DNA from: CAYONP01 sp964405335
Lineage (GTDB): Bacteria; Armatimonadota; UBA10988
Assembly: GCA_964405335.1 (NCBI GenBank)
Contig: CAYONP010000012.1
Coordinates: 16,438 to 80,437 of the forward strand
Direction: 5' to 3'
DNA: 64,000 bases
Below are positions 32,201-40,191 of the stretch, one piece after another. How positions within the stretch are numbered: position 1 is the stretch's first letter; each line of letters opens with the position of its first letter. A program made the translations under genes and the position numbers. Under the pieces are notes generated by a model. That model did no database searches and was not told the origin of the DNA. It saw only the letters and a list, made by a program, of their open reading frames with translations.

Positions 32201-33713
32201 CCTGAGCGAGGCGCGAAGCCTGCTCGCCGGCGGGCACGACGAGCTCGATTTCGAACTGCCGGCCGGCGCGGTGGCGCCGCGATTGACCGTCGAGATCGAC
32301 CCGGAGCCGCTGCACCTGGCCGACCGGGCCCTGGCCGGCGTGGCCGAGCGGCCGGTGTTCGGGCTGCTCGAGGCCGCGGCGGCGCTCGAGGCGGCCAGCC
32401 TGCGGGTGCGCATCCCGCGCGACGCCGGCCGCGACGCTCCGCCGCTCGAGCCGGTCGCCACTGCCTACCAGCGCTTGCTCGGCTACCAGGCGCGCGCCGC
32501 TGGCGGCTTCAGCGAGCAGCCGGGCGGTGCGCCGAGCAAGCTCGCCACCGCCCGCGCGCTGGCGGCGCTGGTCTCCGCCTCGCGGGTCTATCCGGTCGAC
32601 GAGCGATTGCTGGCGCGCACGGCTAACTGGCTCGCCGCGCGGCACCACGCGCACAACGGCACCTGGCTGCCAGACCTGCCGGCGGGTGACGAGGCAGCCG
32701 ACGAGGTGCTGCGCGCCACCGCTCAGGCGACCATTGCCCTGGCCGCCGCCGACCGCGAGCAGCCGGCGCTGGAGACCGCCCGGACGCACCTGACCGAGGC
32801 GCTGCCGGCCGCCGGCGACGTCTATGCGCTGGCCCTTGGGCTGGTCGCCCTGCGCGCGGCCGGCGCCGAGCCCGAGGAGCTGCGCGAGCCGCTCGATCGC
32901 CTGGCTGCCTTTGCCCAGCCGCGTGAAGCCGGAGTGAGTTGGCTGACCGCCGCCGCCACGCCGACCGGCGCGACCGGCCGCGGCGCGGCGCTGGAGACCA
33001 CCGCGCTGGCGGTCCGCGCGCTGGCCGCCGGGCGCGAGCGGCGGCATCGCGAGGCCGCCCAGGCGGGCGCCGACTGGCTGCTGGCGCAGCAATCGACCGA
33101 CGGTACCTGGGGCGCCGCGGCCACCACCGTCGCCGTGGTCCGGGCGCTCTCGGCGCTGGGCGACCCGCCCGCCTCGGCCCGCGGGCTGCTACTCGTCGAG
33201 CTCGATGGACAACGGCTTGGCCGGGCCACCATCTCCAGCGGCGATCAGCCGCTCGAGCTGGTTGCCGCGCCCGAGCCGGGCAGCCACCGGCTGGCGGTCC
33301 GCTTCATCGGCCGCGGCCGGGCCTATGTGCGGGCGGCCTGGTCGCACAGCCGCAGCGTCGCCGAGCCGAACCAGTCGGGCCTCTCCGCGGCGGTGGCCTT
33401 CAGCGCCAAGTCGGTGCCGCCCAACGGCCGCCTCACCGCCACGCTGACCGTGCGCAATACAGGCGACCGGGCCGTGCCCGCGGTGGCCGCGCGGTTCCCG
33501 GTGCCGGCCGGCTTCGAGCCGGTCAAGGGCGGCGCGTCGCTGCTCGAGCTGGCCGTCGGCGATCTCGCTCCAGGTCAGGCGAGGGCGGTGCAGGTGACGC
33601 TGCGAGCCAACGCCACAGCCGCCGGCATCGCACCCGCGCCGGCCACCGTCTACGCGACCTACAACCCGGCCCGTCGCGCCGAGGTCGCCGTGCCGCCGGT
33701 GGCCATCCTGTAG
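29277..33713 (+). CDS. Anti-sigma-like domain fused to alpha-2-macroglobulin-like transmembrane protein
   Basis: Protein of 1478 residues. Residues 1-90 look like an anti-sigma head (LEAMISLYLDGELSPADQAAVEGYLAAHP) but lack the zinc-binding His and Cys residues. Membrane segments lie at about 95-119, 700-719 and 748-776. The loop 720-747 is rich in arginine and so probably cytoplasmic, which gives N-in and two large outside parts. The first outside part is a string of immunoglobulin-like beta domains of the macroglobulin kind. The second has further beta domains and an alpha/alpha-toroid near 1068-1300 (ADWLLAQQSTDGTWGAAATT) like the thioester domain. The GCGEQ thioester motif is absent. The start overlaps the sigma gene; ATG 29277 sits against the GGGGAGG, so GTG 29280 is possible. 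Confidence 0.85.
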   Translation: MVPRKRWSDADLEAMISLYLDGELSPADQAAVEGYLAAHPESAAARLHEAARLIDALDEAVAAPPVDERFDRAVAEQIAALGRRGRRRERLSLVSPLAVVRLATEAVLLLFLGALLWLHPWAPTVSPIECQLLGDSSWLLGRPAAVRLLVRDRATAAPLANAPVRLRLWQSHWRETLYSGRTNDQGAVDASFALPDDLEPGRYVLVADVAGPRGSAVVSGAVQLERRARLDLVPLSVCVPVGRPLAVQVAARDLGSGAPLSRPELRWRLEDAGRTTLAAGTTTLSDHGLGTLEVPTSTALPPGPASLLLAVGGQTARHAVLLQPALDDGLAIEIEPDRPYVSAGARFGATVTVRGRDGLPVESARCRAKLWLQGRVSVASGWTDAGGVWEVSLPAPAGDAARAWAELAVEAEQAGEVGTERLRLPAARAPLRLAAEPVGGRFVPGIENLLLVTAEYPDGTAYDGPARVTVEQASQSSRHEIELRGGEALVRWTPVTAPASARIEATLDGRRLSRTMALPAAPADEGLLILPARRRVSPGDAVRVELRAPRAVQAAYLDLVADGRIVSTSSLSLTGRRGSVVLQIPAAPARTLSLRAYAARYDRGWRTARFEFIVAPRGGLRLTAALDPEAPDSLLVTARDLDDQPVRAEVAVALLPAGARTPLLGEAPPTPAGRFTLSVNSTRLAHERALSAQRRFFARAPLFSSLAGGLLVLCALLWCRQRLSDPFEQVYRAERRAWGELPAVHRRGTWAGYGVLAGGLALAVALAGGVALAGRQARALAALATAPAPVYEPYPAPPAGRQAELLQAGLRLASPPAAGGGSPAATFVAATDEKGIARIELPGDGRRYQVVARALDAAGAAGEAATSIVAPARLSAELRAPAALRVGDQLHLPLEVDNPTDAPQALRIDSVATDGLELATAPTQRVVAPPRRRSRFAIPVRAAEPGRGSLSAEITGREVELSQRASIDITPRAPRLSEARSLLAGGHDELDFELPAGAVAPRLTVEIDPEPLHLADRALAGVAERPVFGLLEAAAALEAASLRVRIPRDAGRDAPPLEPVATAYQRLLGYQARAAGGFSEQPGGAPSKLATARALAALVSASRVYPVDERLLARTANWLAARHHAHNGTWLPDLPAGDEAADEVLRATAQATIALAAADREQPALETARTHLTEALPAAGDVYALALGLVALRAAGAEPEELREPLDRLAAFAQPREAGVSWLTAAATPTGATGRGAALETTALAVRALAAGRERRHREAAQAGADWLLAQQSTDGTWGAAATTVAVVRALSALGDPPASARGLLLVELDGQRLGRATISSGDQPLELVAAPEPGSHRLAVRFIGRGRAYVRAAWSHSRSVAEPNQSGLSAAVAFSAKSVPPNGRLTATLTVRNTGDRAVPAVAARFPVPAGFEPVKGGASLLELAVGDLAPGQARAVQVTLRANATAAGIAPAPATVYATYNPARRAEVAVPPVAIL

Positions 33714-33734
33714 GGACACGCCAACGGCGTGTCC
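33714..33734. repeat. Hairpin after the alpha-2-macroglobulin-like gene
   Basis: A perfect 9-bp stem, GGACACGCC then AAC then GGCGTGTCC, begins directly after the stop codon. It has no T run, so it may slow polymerase or protect the 3' end rather than act as a classical terminator. Confidence 0.5.
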
Positions 33735-33785
33735 AGCGGGACGGCCGTCGCGCCGGTTCGCCGGCGCGCGCCGTTGGCGGCGCAC

Positions 33786-36371
33786 CTACCGTGCTTCGGC
33801 GACCACCCGCAGACCTACCGCGGCGGCCTCGACCCGCTCGGCGTGCGGCTGTGTCTCGCGCCAGACCGCGACCCGCCAGCCATCACCTTCGCGGACCAGC
33901 GAGACCGTGCACCGCTCAGCCGCCGTCAAGACCTCGCGGCCGTCGACCACGGCGTGCCGGCAGTCCTCGGCCAGCAGTCGCAGCAGGCGGCCGTCGGCGG
34001 CGCGGGTGTAGGCCAGCATCGCCGCGTCACCACCAAACGAGACCTCGTGCTCGAGGCCGTCGACGGCCAAGCGGAAGCCGTCGTCGAGCTGCTCGACTGT
34101 GGCCGGCGCGGCGTTCGGCTGCGCGGCGTCGCTCTCGACGCGGCAGTCGTCCCAGTAGCCGGCGCCGGCGTCGAAGTGCTGCAGCGCGACGCTGATCTGC
34201 TCGGTGCCCGGCGGCACGGTCGCCTCGAGTGCGACTTCGCGCCACTCGACGCTCGGCGGCGCGGCGACCCGCTCGTTGGCGACGGCGCGGCCGTCGGCCC
34301 AGAAGTAGAGGATCATCTCGCCGCCGCGCTCGGCGCCCTCGGTGCGGTGCATGGCGCGGGCAACCAGCCGGCTGCCGGCCGGCAGCGTGAAGCGGTTCGA
34401 GTAGAAGTAGCCGGCCCGCTCGATGCGCCCGCAGCGGCGGCCGGCGTGCGGCTCGGCCTCGCTGGCCGAGTGGTTCGGCGCCTGGTCCTCGGCCTGCCGG
34501 ATCTGCCAGCCGGCCAGGCCCGCCTCGAACCCGCCGTTGACCACCAGCTCGACGCTCGCCCGCGGTACCAGTAGGGCGGTCAGGGTCAGCTCGCGCGCGG
34601 CGGCGGTGGTGGCCAGGGCATACGGCCCGTAAGCCTCGGCGCCGGGGTAGTCGCCGGCGCGCCAGGTCACGCCGCCTGGCGCGAACAGCCGGGCGACAAG
34701 CTGCGCTCCGCCGGCCTGGATGACGGCCTGGTCGTCGGCCTCGATCCACGAGCCGGCCGGCCCGTGCAGCAGCCAGCCGAAGCGGTGCGGCTCGGGCGCG
34801 ACGAGGGTGTCGCGGACGAGGTAGCCGTGCGGCGGCAGGTAGACGATCCGTCGGGTGAAGCGCTCGAGCACCGTGCGGTCGTCCGGGTTGTAGGCGGCGG
34901 CGGCCTCGCCCTCAACGTAGCCGATGCCGCCGTCGCCGACGAGGGCGGTCAGCCGGCCGCCGTTGAGCCGCACCTGGTCGCGGCCGGGAGTGCCGACCTG
35001 CTCGCTGGCCAGGTAGTGGTCGTCGGGGTCGAGCACGATGGTGTTGTGCCCCAGGCTGCCGACGGTGTAGCGCCGCACCGCCGGGTCGAAGTAGCTGCGA
35101 TAGCCGGGATCGCCGGCCAGCACGGTGCCACTCCAGGTGAGCTGGAAGCTGTTCTGGTCGAAGTGGTTGTGGCCCACCGCCCGCTCGGGCGGTCCGGCGC
35201 GGAAGGCCAGGAACGGCTCGGCCGGCTCGCCGTTGTGGACGAAGGCGTAGCCGATGTCGACGAACGCCGCGCTGCCCAGCCAGGCGGGTGGCGCGGCCGC
35301 CTCACGGCCACGAAGCGGGCCGAGCAGCAGCAGGCTGTTCAGGTCGTCGCCGCCGAGCAGGCCGGCGCGCTCGAGGTACCAGCGCGCGGCCTCATCGCCG
35401 GCGGCGGCGAGGATTGCCATGGTGTTGCGGTACCCGGCGGTCCAGCCGCCGTCGCCGAAGGTCGGGATGCCGCGCACGTGCGGCGACAACCCGCAGCCGG
35501 CGAACCGCGGCAGGCTGGCGAGGAACGGGTGATCGTGCAGTCGGTGCGGCACGCCGGCGCGGTCGAGCGAGAGGATCAGCCAGGCGAGCTGGTCGGCGGC
35601 GTAGGTGCCGTACATCGGTCCTTCGAAGCTGCCGCCGTCGGCGCCCTGGGAGTCGAACTGCGCGGCGGTGTGCTCAATCGCCTCGGCCAGCCAGGTCTCG
35701 GCCTCGGGCACCTCGCCGAGCAGCGCCAGCGCGGCCAGGCCGTAGCCGGTGTTGATCACCGCCCAGAAGTTGTGATACGGGTCGAGCCGGGCGAAGCTCT
35801 CGCGGATCGGCTCGATGCCCTTGCTGACCAGTGCCGCGCGTACCGCCGCCCGCTCGTCGGCCGACATCGCGTCGTGGCACCAGTCGTAGTACATGGCCAC
35901 GGTCTGGGTGCAGTGGCCGGTGTCGAGGCACGAGGGCAGGCTGCCGTAGCTCGGGTCGGTCCACTGCGGCCAGGCGCAGAGCGCGGCGATGATCTCGCGG
36001 GCGCGGTCGAGGTAGACCGCCTCGCCGGTCAGCCGCCAGGCGACGATGAAGTGCTTCAGCCGGGTGGTGATGCTGTCGCTGCGCTCCTGGAACATGGCCG
36101 TCCAAGGCGGGTAGTGGCGCGATTCGTCGTGCCGCGGCGGCGGCTCGGGCGAGAGGGTGTAGCTCCACTCCCAGCCGTCGTGCTCGCCGTTCGGCGCGGG
36201 GATGCGCACGGCGTAGTGGTAGGTCTCGGCGGCGGCCAGCTCGGCGGCGCGGTCGACCACGGCCTGGTGCGGCGCGGCGCGCAGGGCCTCGAGAGTGGCC
36301 GCGTCGCAGATCAGACGCGGTCGCGGCGGCGGCCCGGTGACGGCGCAGGCAAAGGCGAGGCAATAGAGCAC
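33786..36371 (-). CDS. Heparinase II/III family polysaccharide lyase
   Basis: Protein of 861 residues. A helical toroid domain (HFIVAWRLTGEAVYLDRARE; TQTVAMYYDWCHD; FWAVINTGYGLAALALL) is followed by the beta-sandwich heparinase II/III signature GHNHFDQNSFQLTWSGTVL, with GHNTIVLD and HGYLVRDTLV. After it comes a carbohydrate-binding-like module (SVELVVNGGFEAGLAGWQI), then a beta-rich end. It probably cleaves uronic-acid-containing polysaccharides by beta-elimination. I chose GTG 36371, which has GGAG upstream and gives a short hydrophobic signal-like start (LYCLAFACAVTG); GTG 36401 is the alternative. It converges with the macroglobulin-like gene. No sugar transporter is near. Confidence 0.85.
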   Translation of the reverse strand: MLYCLAFACAVTGPPPRPRLICDAATLEALRAAPHQAVVDRAAELAAAETYHYAVRIPAPNGEHDGWEWSYTLSPEPPPRHDESRHYPPWTAMFQERSDSITTRLKHFIVAWRLTGEAVYLDRAREIIAALCAWPQWTDPSYGSLPSCLDTGHCTQTVAMYYDWCHDAMSADERAAVRAALVSKGIEPIRESFARLDPYHNFWAVINTGYGLAALALLGEVPEAETWLAEAIEHTAAQFDSQGADGGSFEGPMYGTYAADQLAWLILSLDRAGVPHRLHDHPFLASLPRFAGCGLSPHVRGIPTFGDGGWTAGYRNTMAILAAAGDEAARWYLERAGLLGGDDLNSLLLLGPLRGREAAAPPAWLGSAAFVDIGYAFVHNGEPAEPFLAFRAGPPERAVGHNHFDQNSFQLTWSGTVLAGDPGYRSYFDPAVRRYTVGSLGHNTIVLDPDDHYLASEQVGTPGRDQVRLNGGRLTALVGDGGIGYVEGEAAAAYNPDDRTVLERFTRRIVYLPPHGYLVRDTLVAPEPHRFGWLLHGPAGSWIEADDQAVIQAGGAQLVARLFAPGGVTWRAGDYPGAEAYGPYALATTAAARELTLTALLVPRASVELVVNGGFEAGLAGWQIRQAEDQAPNHSASEAEPHAGRRCGRIERAGYFYSNRFTLPAGSRLVARAMHRTEGAERGGEMILYFWADGRAVANERVAAPPSVEWREVALEATVPPGTEQISVALQHFDAGAGYWDDCRVESDAAQPNAAPATVEQLDDGFRLAVDGLEHEVSFGGDAAMLAYTRAADGRLLRLLAEDCRHAVVDGREVLTAAERCTVSLVREGDGWRVAVWRETQPHAERVEAAAVGLRVVAEAR

Positions 36372-36592
36372 GGTCGGCTCCGCGGCGCGAGGGTCGATCA
36401 CCGCGGCGGCGGTGTCAAGCGGTTGCGGAGTTGTGATCGAATTAACACCGCGGCAAGACCAGATCGGGTCTAGCCGGGCGTCTGGTGGGGCAGGATCGGT
36501 GCGGTGGCAACTCGCCGGTGGGTGGGTTGTCCATCGGACTGGAGCCGTCCGATTAGTCGGATGGTTGGCGGCGGCGTGGTGGCCGGCCGCGG

Positions 36593-36621
36593 TTGACGCC
36601 GCAGGTCGGGCATGTTAGACT
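36593..36621 (+). promoter_or_regulatory. Strong sigma-70-type promoter of the SLH porin gene
   Basis: TTGACG at 36593-36598 and TAGACT at 36616-36621, exactly 17 bp apart. The message would start near 36628 and carry a leader of about 150 bases before ATG 36781, long for this genome and possibly regulatory or stabilising. The rest of 36372-36780 shows no gene. Confidence 0.7.
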
Positions 36622-36780
36622 GCGCCGCAGCGTCGGGAGGGGTCGCACGCGACTCTGCCCGAACGCACGTGCATAGGTCGAATCCCGCGAGTGGAGGCTG
36701 CTGCGGGGTGAAGGAAACGTCAGACGCTTCACCTGAAGGCGGTCGCCGCGCGCGGGCATGAGAACGGAGGAATGCAAGAC

Positions 36781-38658
36781 ATGAGCCGCATCGCTCTGCT
36801 TGCGATGGCCTTGTCGGCCATGATCGCCCGCCCCTCCAACGCAGGCGTCTTCGCCGACGTCCCGTTTGACCACTGGGCCTACCCGGCGGTCGAGGCGTTG
36901 GCGCAGGCCGGTGTGCTGGAAGGCTACCCGAACGGCACGTTCGGGGGCAAGATCCCGATGACCCGGTACGAGTTTGCCGTGGCCATCGAGCGCGCCTTCC
37001 GCCACATCGACGGTCTGCTCGGCAACCGCACCCGCGAGGAGCTCGAGCGCTTCTTCGCCGACCCGGCCAATGTGGCCCGCTTCCGCGGTCCGCAGGGCCC
37101 GGCCGGTGCGGCCGGTGCGCCCGGACAGCCGGGTGGCGCTGGTGCCGCGGGCGCGGCGGGTCCGCAAGGGCCTCCTGGGGCAACCGGCCCGGCCGGTGCT
37201 CAGGGCCCTCCCGGGACGTTTCCGCCCGAGGCTTTGGCCCGGCTGGACGACCTGGAGCGGTTGATCAACGAGTTCCGCACGGAGCTCGACCGGCAGGGCA
37301 ACCGGGCCAACGCCATGTTGGCTCGGCTGTCGGCGATCGAGTCGAAGATCGCGTCGATGCAGGAAACGCTGGATGACCACGAGGCTCGGATCACCGAGCT
37401 GGAGCGGTTCCAGTGGTTCGGCAACATCACCACCCAGGTCGGGTTCGACGGCAACGTCGACCAGACGGCCCCGGGTCTGCCCGATGGCGATCTCGGCTTT
37501 GAGGCGGGTGAGTTGTTCGGTGTGGTCAGCGCTCAGATTGGCGTCGACGTCAACATGGGCGAGGACATGGCCGGGCGCTTCACCTGGTGGTATGACAGTG
37601 ACGACAACGTCTTCCACGGCGGCCTGCTGCGCGGCCCCGGTGGCCTGAACAAGCTCGGCATCGACGAGGCTTGGGTCAAGCTGCCGGCGCTCGGCGGGCG
37701 GTGGATCTTCGGCCGCCAGTATGCGGGCCAGGACTATGAGACCGGCGAGGCTGTACGCTCGCTCGGCCTCGGCACCGGTTACTACACCGGCGCCGCCCTG
37801 ACCGGTGTGCGGGCGAACTACAGCATCGGTGACAACGTCGAGCTGACCCTGCTGGGTCAGATCGAGGATCATGGCGGAACGGGTCCGACGGCCGCTCGAC
37901 CGGCCGCGGGCATCTTTTCCGGCAATGCCGCCGGTGTCGTGCGCGCCGATATCGACCTGCCGTGGTGGACCGATGAGAACGGTGATCCGAAGGTCAAGGT
38001 CGGTCTGCAGACCGTCGGCCACTTCCCGAACCGCGCGTTCGGGACGCCCGAGGGTATGAAGGTCTTCAACGACGGCACCCGCAACAGTGAGTGGTCGGCT
38101 TCGGCCGATCTGTGGGTGGACGTCCTGCAGGGCCTGCACGTGGAGTACACCAACCAGTTCCGCTCGAACGACGGCTCCAAGGGGCCGGACTTCGACGGCG
38201 ACCTCGATGCGGAAGGCCAGAGCGTCTATGCCGAACTCGGCATCCTCGACGACTGGAACAACTTCAGCCTCTCGGTCGGCGGCGGAATTGTCGAGGACGA
38301 CTACACGTTGACCGACTCGATCATCACCAACCCGTATCTGCTCAATGCCGGGGGCATCACCTTCGGCTTGTTCGATCGGCCGGTGATTCTGGACTCGTTC
38401 CGCAACGGCATCGGCCCCTCACAGGGCTTCGATGCGCACATCACCTACATGATCGGCAGCCGGCCGCTGGAGATCCGGTGGGCAGGCAGCACGCGCAATG
38501 CTGACCTGTTCAACTGGATGGTCTACGGCCAGATCCCGATCGTGCAGACCAGCAACGGCAACGTCACCATCGGTGGCGGTTTCATCGATGTTGACGCCGG
38601 CCATGCGCTCGGCACCAACACCGTCGCCGTGCGGGTCACCGCCGGCTTCGGCTTCTGA
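36781..38658 (+). CDS. SLH-domain outer-membrane porin with collagen-like stalk
   Basis: Protein of 625 residues. A signal peptide ends near 21, then one S-layer-homology domain at 22-75 (FADVPFDHWAYPAVEALAQA; GVLEGYPNGTFGGKIPMTRY). Residues 102-146 are 14 uninterrupted Gly-X-Y triplets, many GPQ, GPP or GPA. A coiled coil at about 150-205 follows (LDDLERLINEFRTELDRQGN), and a beta-barrel to the final GFGF, with an aromatic last residue as in outer-membrane barrels. SLH porins tie the outer membrane to the cell wall while letting solutes pass. The collagen-like insert between SLH and coiled coil is unusual. ATG 36781 is preferred over 36772, because ACGGAGG lies only one base from the latter. 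Confidence 0.9.
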   Translation: MSRIALLAMALSAMIARPSNAGVFADVPFDHWAYPAVEALAQAGVLEGYPNGTFGGKIPMTRYEFAVAIERAFRHIDGLLGNRTREELERFFADPANVARFRGPQGPAGAAGAPGQPGGAGAAGAAGPQGPPGATGPAGAQGPPGTFPPEALARLDDLERLINEFRTELDRQGNRANAMLARLSAIESKIASMQETLDDHEARITELERFQWFGNITTQVGFDGNVDQTAPGLPDGDLGFEAGELFGVVSAQIGVDVNMGEDMAGRFTWWYDSDDNVFHGGLLRGPGGLNKLGIDEAWVKLPALGGRWIFGRQYAGQDYETGEAVRSLGLGTGYYTGAALTGVRANYSIGDNVELTLLGQIEDHGGTGPTAARPAAGIFSGNAAGVVRADIDLPWWTDENGDPKVKVGLQTVGHFPNRAFGTPEGMKVFNDGTRNSEWSASADLWVDVLQGLHVEYTNQFRSNDGSKGPDFDGDLDAEGQSVYAELGILDDWNNFSLSVGGGIVEDDYTLTDSIITNPYLLNAGGITFGLFDRPVILDSFRNGIGPSQGFDAHITYMIGSRPLEIRWAGSTRNADLFNWMVYGQIPIVQTSNGNVTIGGGFIDVDAGHALGTNTVAVRVTAGFGF

Positions 38659-38678
38659 TCGCAGAAGCTCGTAAGCTC

Positions 38679-38714
38679 ACGGGCCCGGCCGCACGGCCGG
38701 GCCCGTTCTTCTTT
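38679..38714 (+). terminator. Intrinsic terminator of the SLH porin gene
   Basis: A perfect 12-bp stem (ACGGGCCCGGCC, loop GCAC, GGCCGGGCCCGT) is followed by TCTTCTTT. It is the clearest rho-independent terminator in the window and fits a highly expressed gene. Confidence 0.85.
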
Positions 38715-38749
38715 GGGGCGGGCGTTCATGCCCGATTACCCGGCCGGGC

Positions 38750-39060
38750 GTCGACCGGGACGGTCGACCTACGCGGACATGGATGGCCCGACGCGTAGGC
38801 CGACCGTCTCGGTCGGCGCCGGCCAACCGCCATCACCTCGGTTCCGCGGTTACGGCCAGTACGCCAGCGCCGCGGCGCGCGAGCCACGGAGCGCGGGCGT
38901 CCCCGCCCGCCCGGTGGCCAGGCGTGTCCGCGGTAGCTTGACCGCCAACGCGTTGCGGGCGGCCGGCCCCCACCCCCGACCCCTCCCCCTGGCGCGGCGC
39001 CTGGGAGAGGGGAGTCATGACGAAGTGTAGGGTCCGCACCGCGGACCACGGCCGGTGTGA
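38750..39060. repeat. Block of dispersed palindromic repeats
   Basis: A 68-bp element at 38750-38817 has 26-bp inverted ends with three mismatches. It is followed by a GGAGCGCGGGCG/CGCCCGC palindrome (38888-38911), a CCCCTCCCCCTGGCGCGGCGCC stretch and a half copy of the GTAGGGTCCGCACCGC element (39029 on), which is complete at 54113. The region 38715-39198 contains no gene. Confidence 0.65.
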
Positions 39061-39198
39061 CGGTGGCCGCGGTCACCAACCCGTCGACCGACGCGGACGC
39101 GGATGGCCCGGCGCGGCCGTCTCCGGCGCAACATCCGCGCAACGCCCTTCGCCCCCAAACGGGATACATACGTCTGTAGGTTGCCAGTGGAGTAAGCG

Positions 39199-39678
39199 AT
39201 GAGACGGCGACGCATCAAGCGGATGGCCATCGCGGTTGGGTGCGGGCTGATGGGCGTCATCCTGATCGCCCGTTGGCTGGCCGTGCCGTCGCCTGAGGAG
39301 CGGATCCGCGCCGCCGTGGCGCAGTTCGAGGAGGGGCTCGAGCGCGGCTCGGCGGTTGCCGCGCTGCGCATCGTCTCGAAGCGCTTCCACGGCCAGGACC
39401 TGACCTACAGCGATGTCTCGCGCGGGCTGTGGGAGTTGTGCCGCAACTCGCGCGGCGTCCATCTGTCCATCGACCGGCTGGTGGTCGACGTCGCCCGCGA
39501 CCGGCGCAGCGCGCAGGTGACCGCGCACATCACCTTCTACGGCTCGGGCAGCATGGGTGACTTCGCCTTCGGCCTCGACGAGCCGGTGCTGGTCGGCGCG
39601 ACGTTCGAGCGGGAAGGCCGCGCCTGGCGGGCGGTCGACTGCTTCGGTTGGCCGACCGTGCCCAGTGCCTGGTACTAA
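39199..39678 (+). CDS. Membrane-anchored NTF2-like protein, paralogue 1
   Basis: Protein of 159 residues with an uncleaved signal anchor (IAVGCGLMGVILIARWLAV) and a soluble domain outside the membrane. The domain begins with a helix (EERIRAAVAQFEEGLERGSA) and ends in several strands (SAQVTAHITFYGSG), the layout of the NTF2/SnoaL fold. The function is unknown. GGAG lies eight bases before the ATG. The next gene, 21 bases on, encodes a protein with the same layout. Confidence 0.72.
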   Translation: MRRRRIKRMAIAVGCGLMGVILIARWLAVPSPEERIRAAVAQFEEGLERGSAVAALRIVSKRFHGQDLTYSDVSRGLWELCRNSRGVHLSIDRLVVDVARDRRSAQVTAHITFYGSGSMGDFAFGLDEPVLVGATFEREGRAWRAVDCFGWPTVPSAWY

Positions 39679-39687
39679 GCCGCGGCG

Positions 39688-39693
39688 TATACT
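39688..39693 (+). promoter_or_regulatory. -10 element (TATACT), second leaderless candidate
   Basis: TATACT ends six bases before the GTG at 39700, and no ribosome site lies between. A transcript from it would begin at the start codon. Confidence 0.45.
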
Positions 39694-39699
39694 GATCCC

Positions 39700-40191
39700 G
39701 TGAGACGCCACGCCGCGGCCCTGCTGCTCCTGCTCCTCCTCGCCGTGCTGGTGGCGGGCTGGAGCCGGGCGCGTGCTCGCCGGCCGGCGCTCCACCGCAC
39801 GCCCGAGGCAGCGGTGCTGGCCTCCATCCGCGGGCTCGAGCAGGCGGTCGAGCAGTCCGACATCCGCGCCGCGCTCGAGCTCATCTCCGACGACTTTCGC
39901 GGCATGAGGCAGACCAAGTCGACCCTGGCCGGATCGCTGCTGCTCATGCGCCGCCAGCTCACCCGCGTGATCATCTCGATCGATCGCGTCAGCATCGAGG
40001 TCGACGCCGAGGTGACCCGCGCCTTCGTGGTGCTCTGGGGTTCCATGGTGGCTCAAGAGCACGATGGCTTCGTGTTCGAGTACGGCATCGCCGAACCACA
40101 CCGGAGCGAGGCGGTGTTCGTCAACGAGGGCGGCGTCTGGCGGCTGATCACCATGCGCGACGTGCCGTTCATCTACGGCTTCCGCTACTGA
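39700..40191 (+). CDS. Membrane-anchored NTF2-like protein, paralogue 2
   Basis: Protein of 163 residues with an N-terminal anchor (AALLLLLLLAVLVAGW) and the same helix-then-strand domain as the gene before it: SIRGLEQAVEQSDIRAALEL, SIDRVSIEVDAEVTRAFVVL and RLITMRDVPFIYGFRY. The pair shares the phrase LISxDF/IVSKRF and the SIDR motif, which suggests a tandem duplication followed by much divergence. Start is GTG 39700. Its last 23 bases overlap the end of the converging glycosyltransferase gene. Function unknown. Confidence 0.72.
   Translation: MRRHAAALLLLLLLAVLVAGWSRARARRPALHRTPEAAVLASIRGLEQAVEQSDIRAALELISDDFRGMRQTKSTLAGSLLLMRRQLTRVIISIDRVSIEVDAEVTRAFVVLWGSMVAQEHDGFVFEYGIAEPHRSEAVFVNEGGVWRLITMRDVPFIYGFRY

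Noticed and set aside
29559..33092. A 1177-residue minus-strand open frame
   Set aside because: It lies entirely opposite the alpha-2-macroglobulin-like gene and shows only Arg/Gly/Gln-rich shadow composition.
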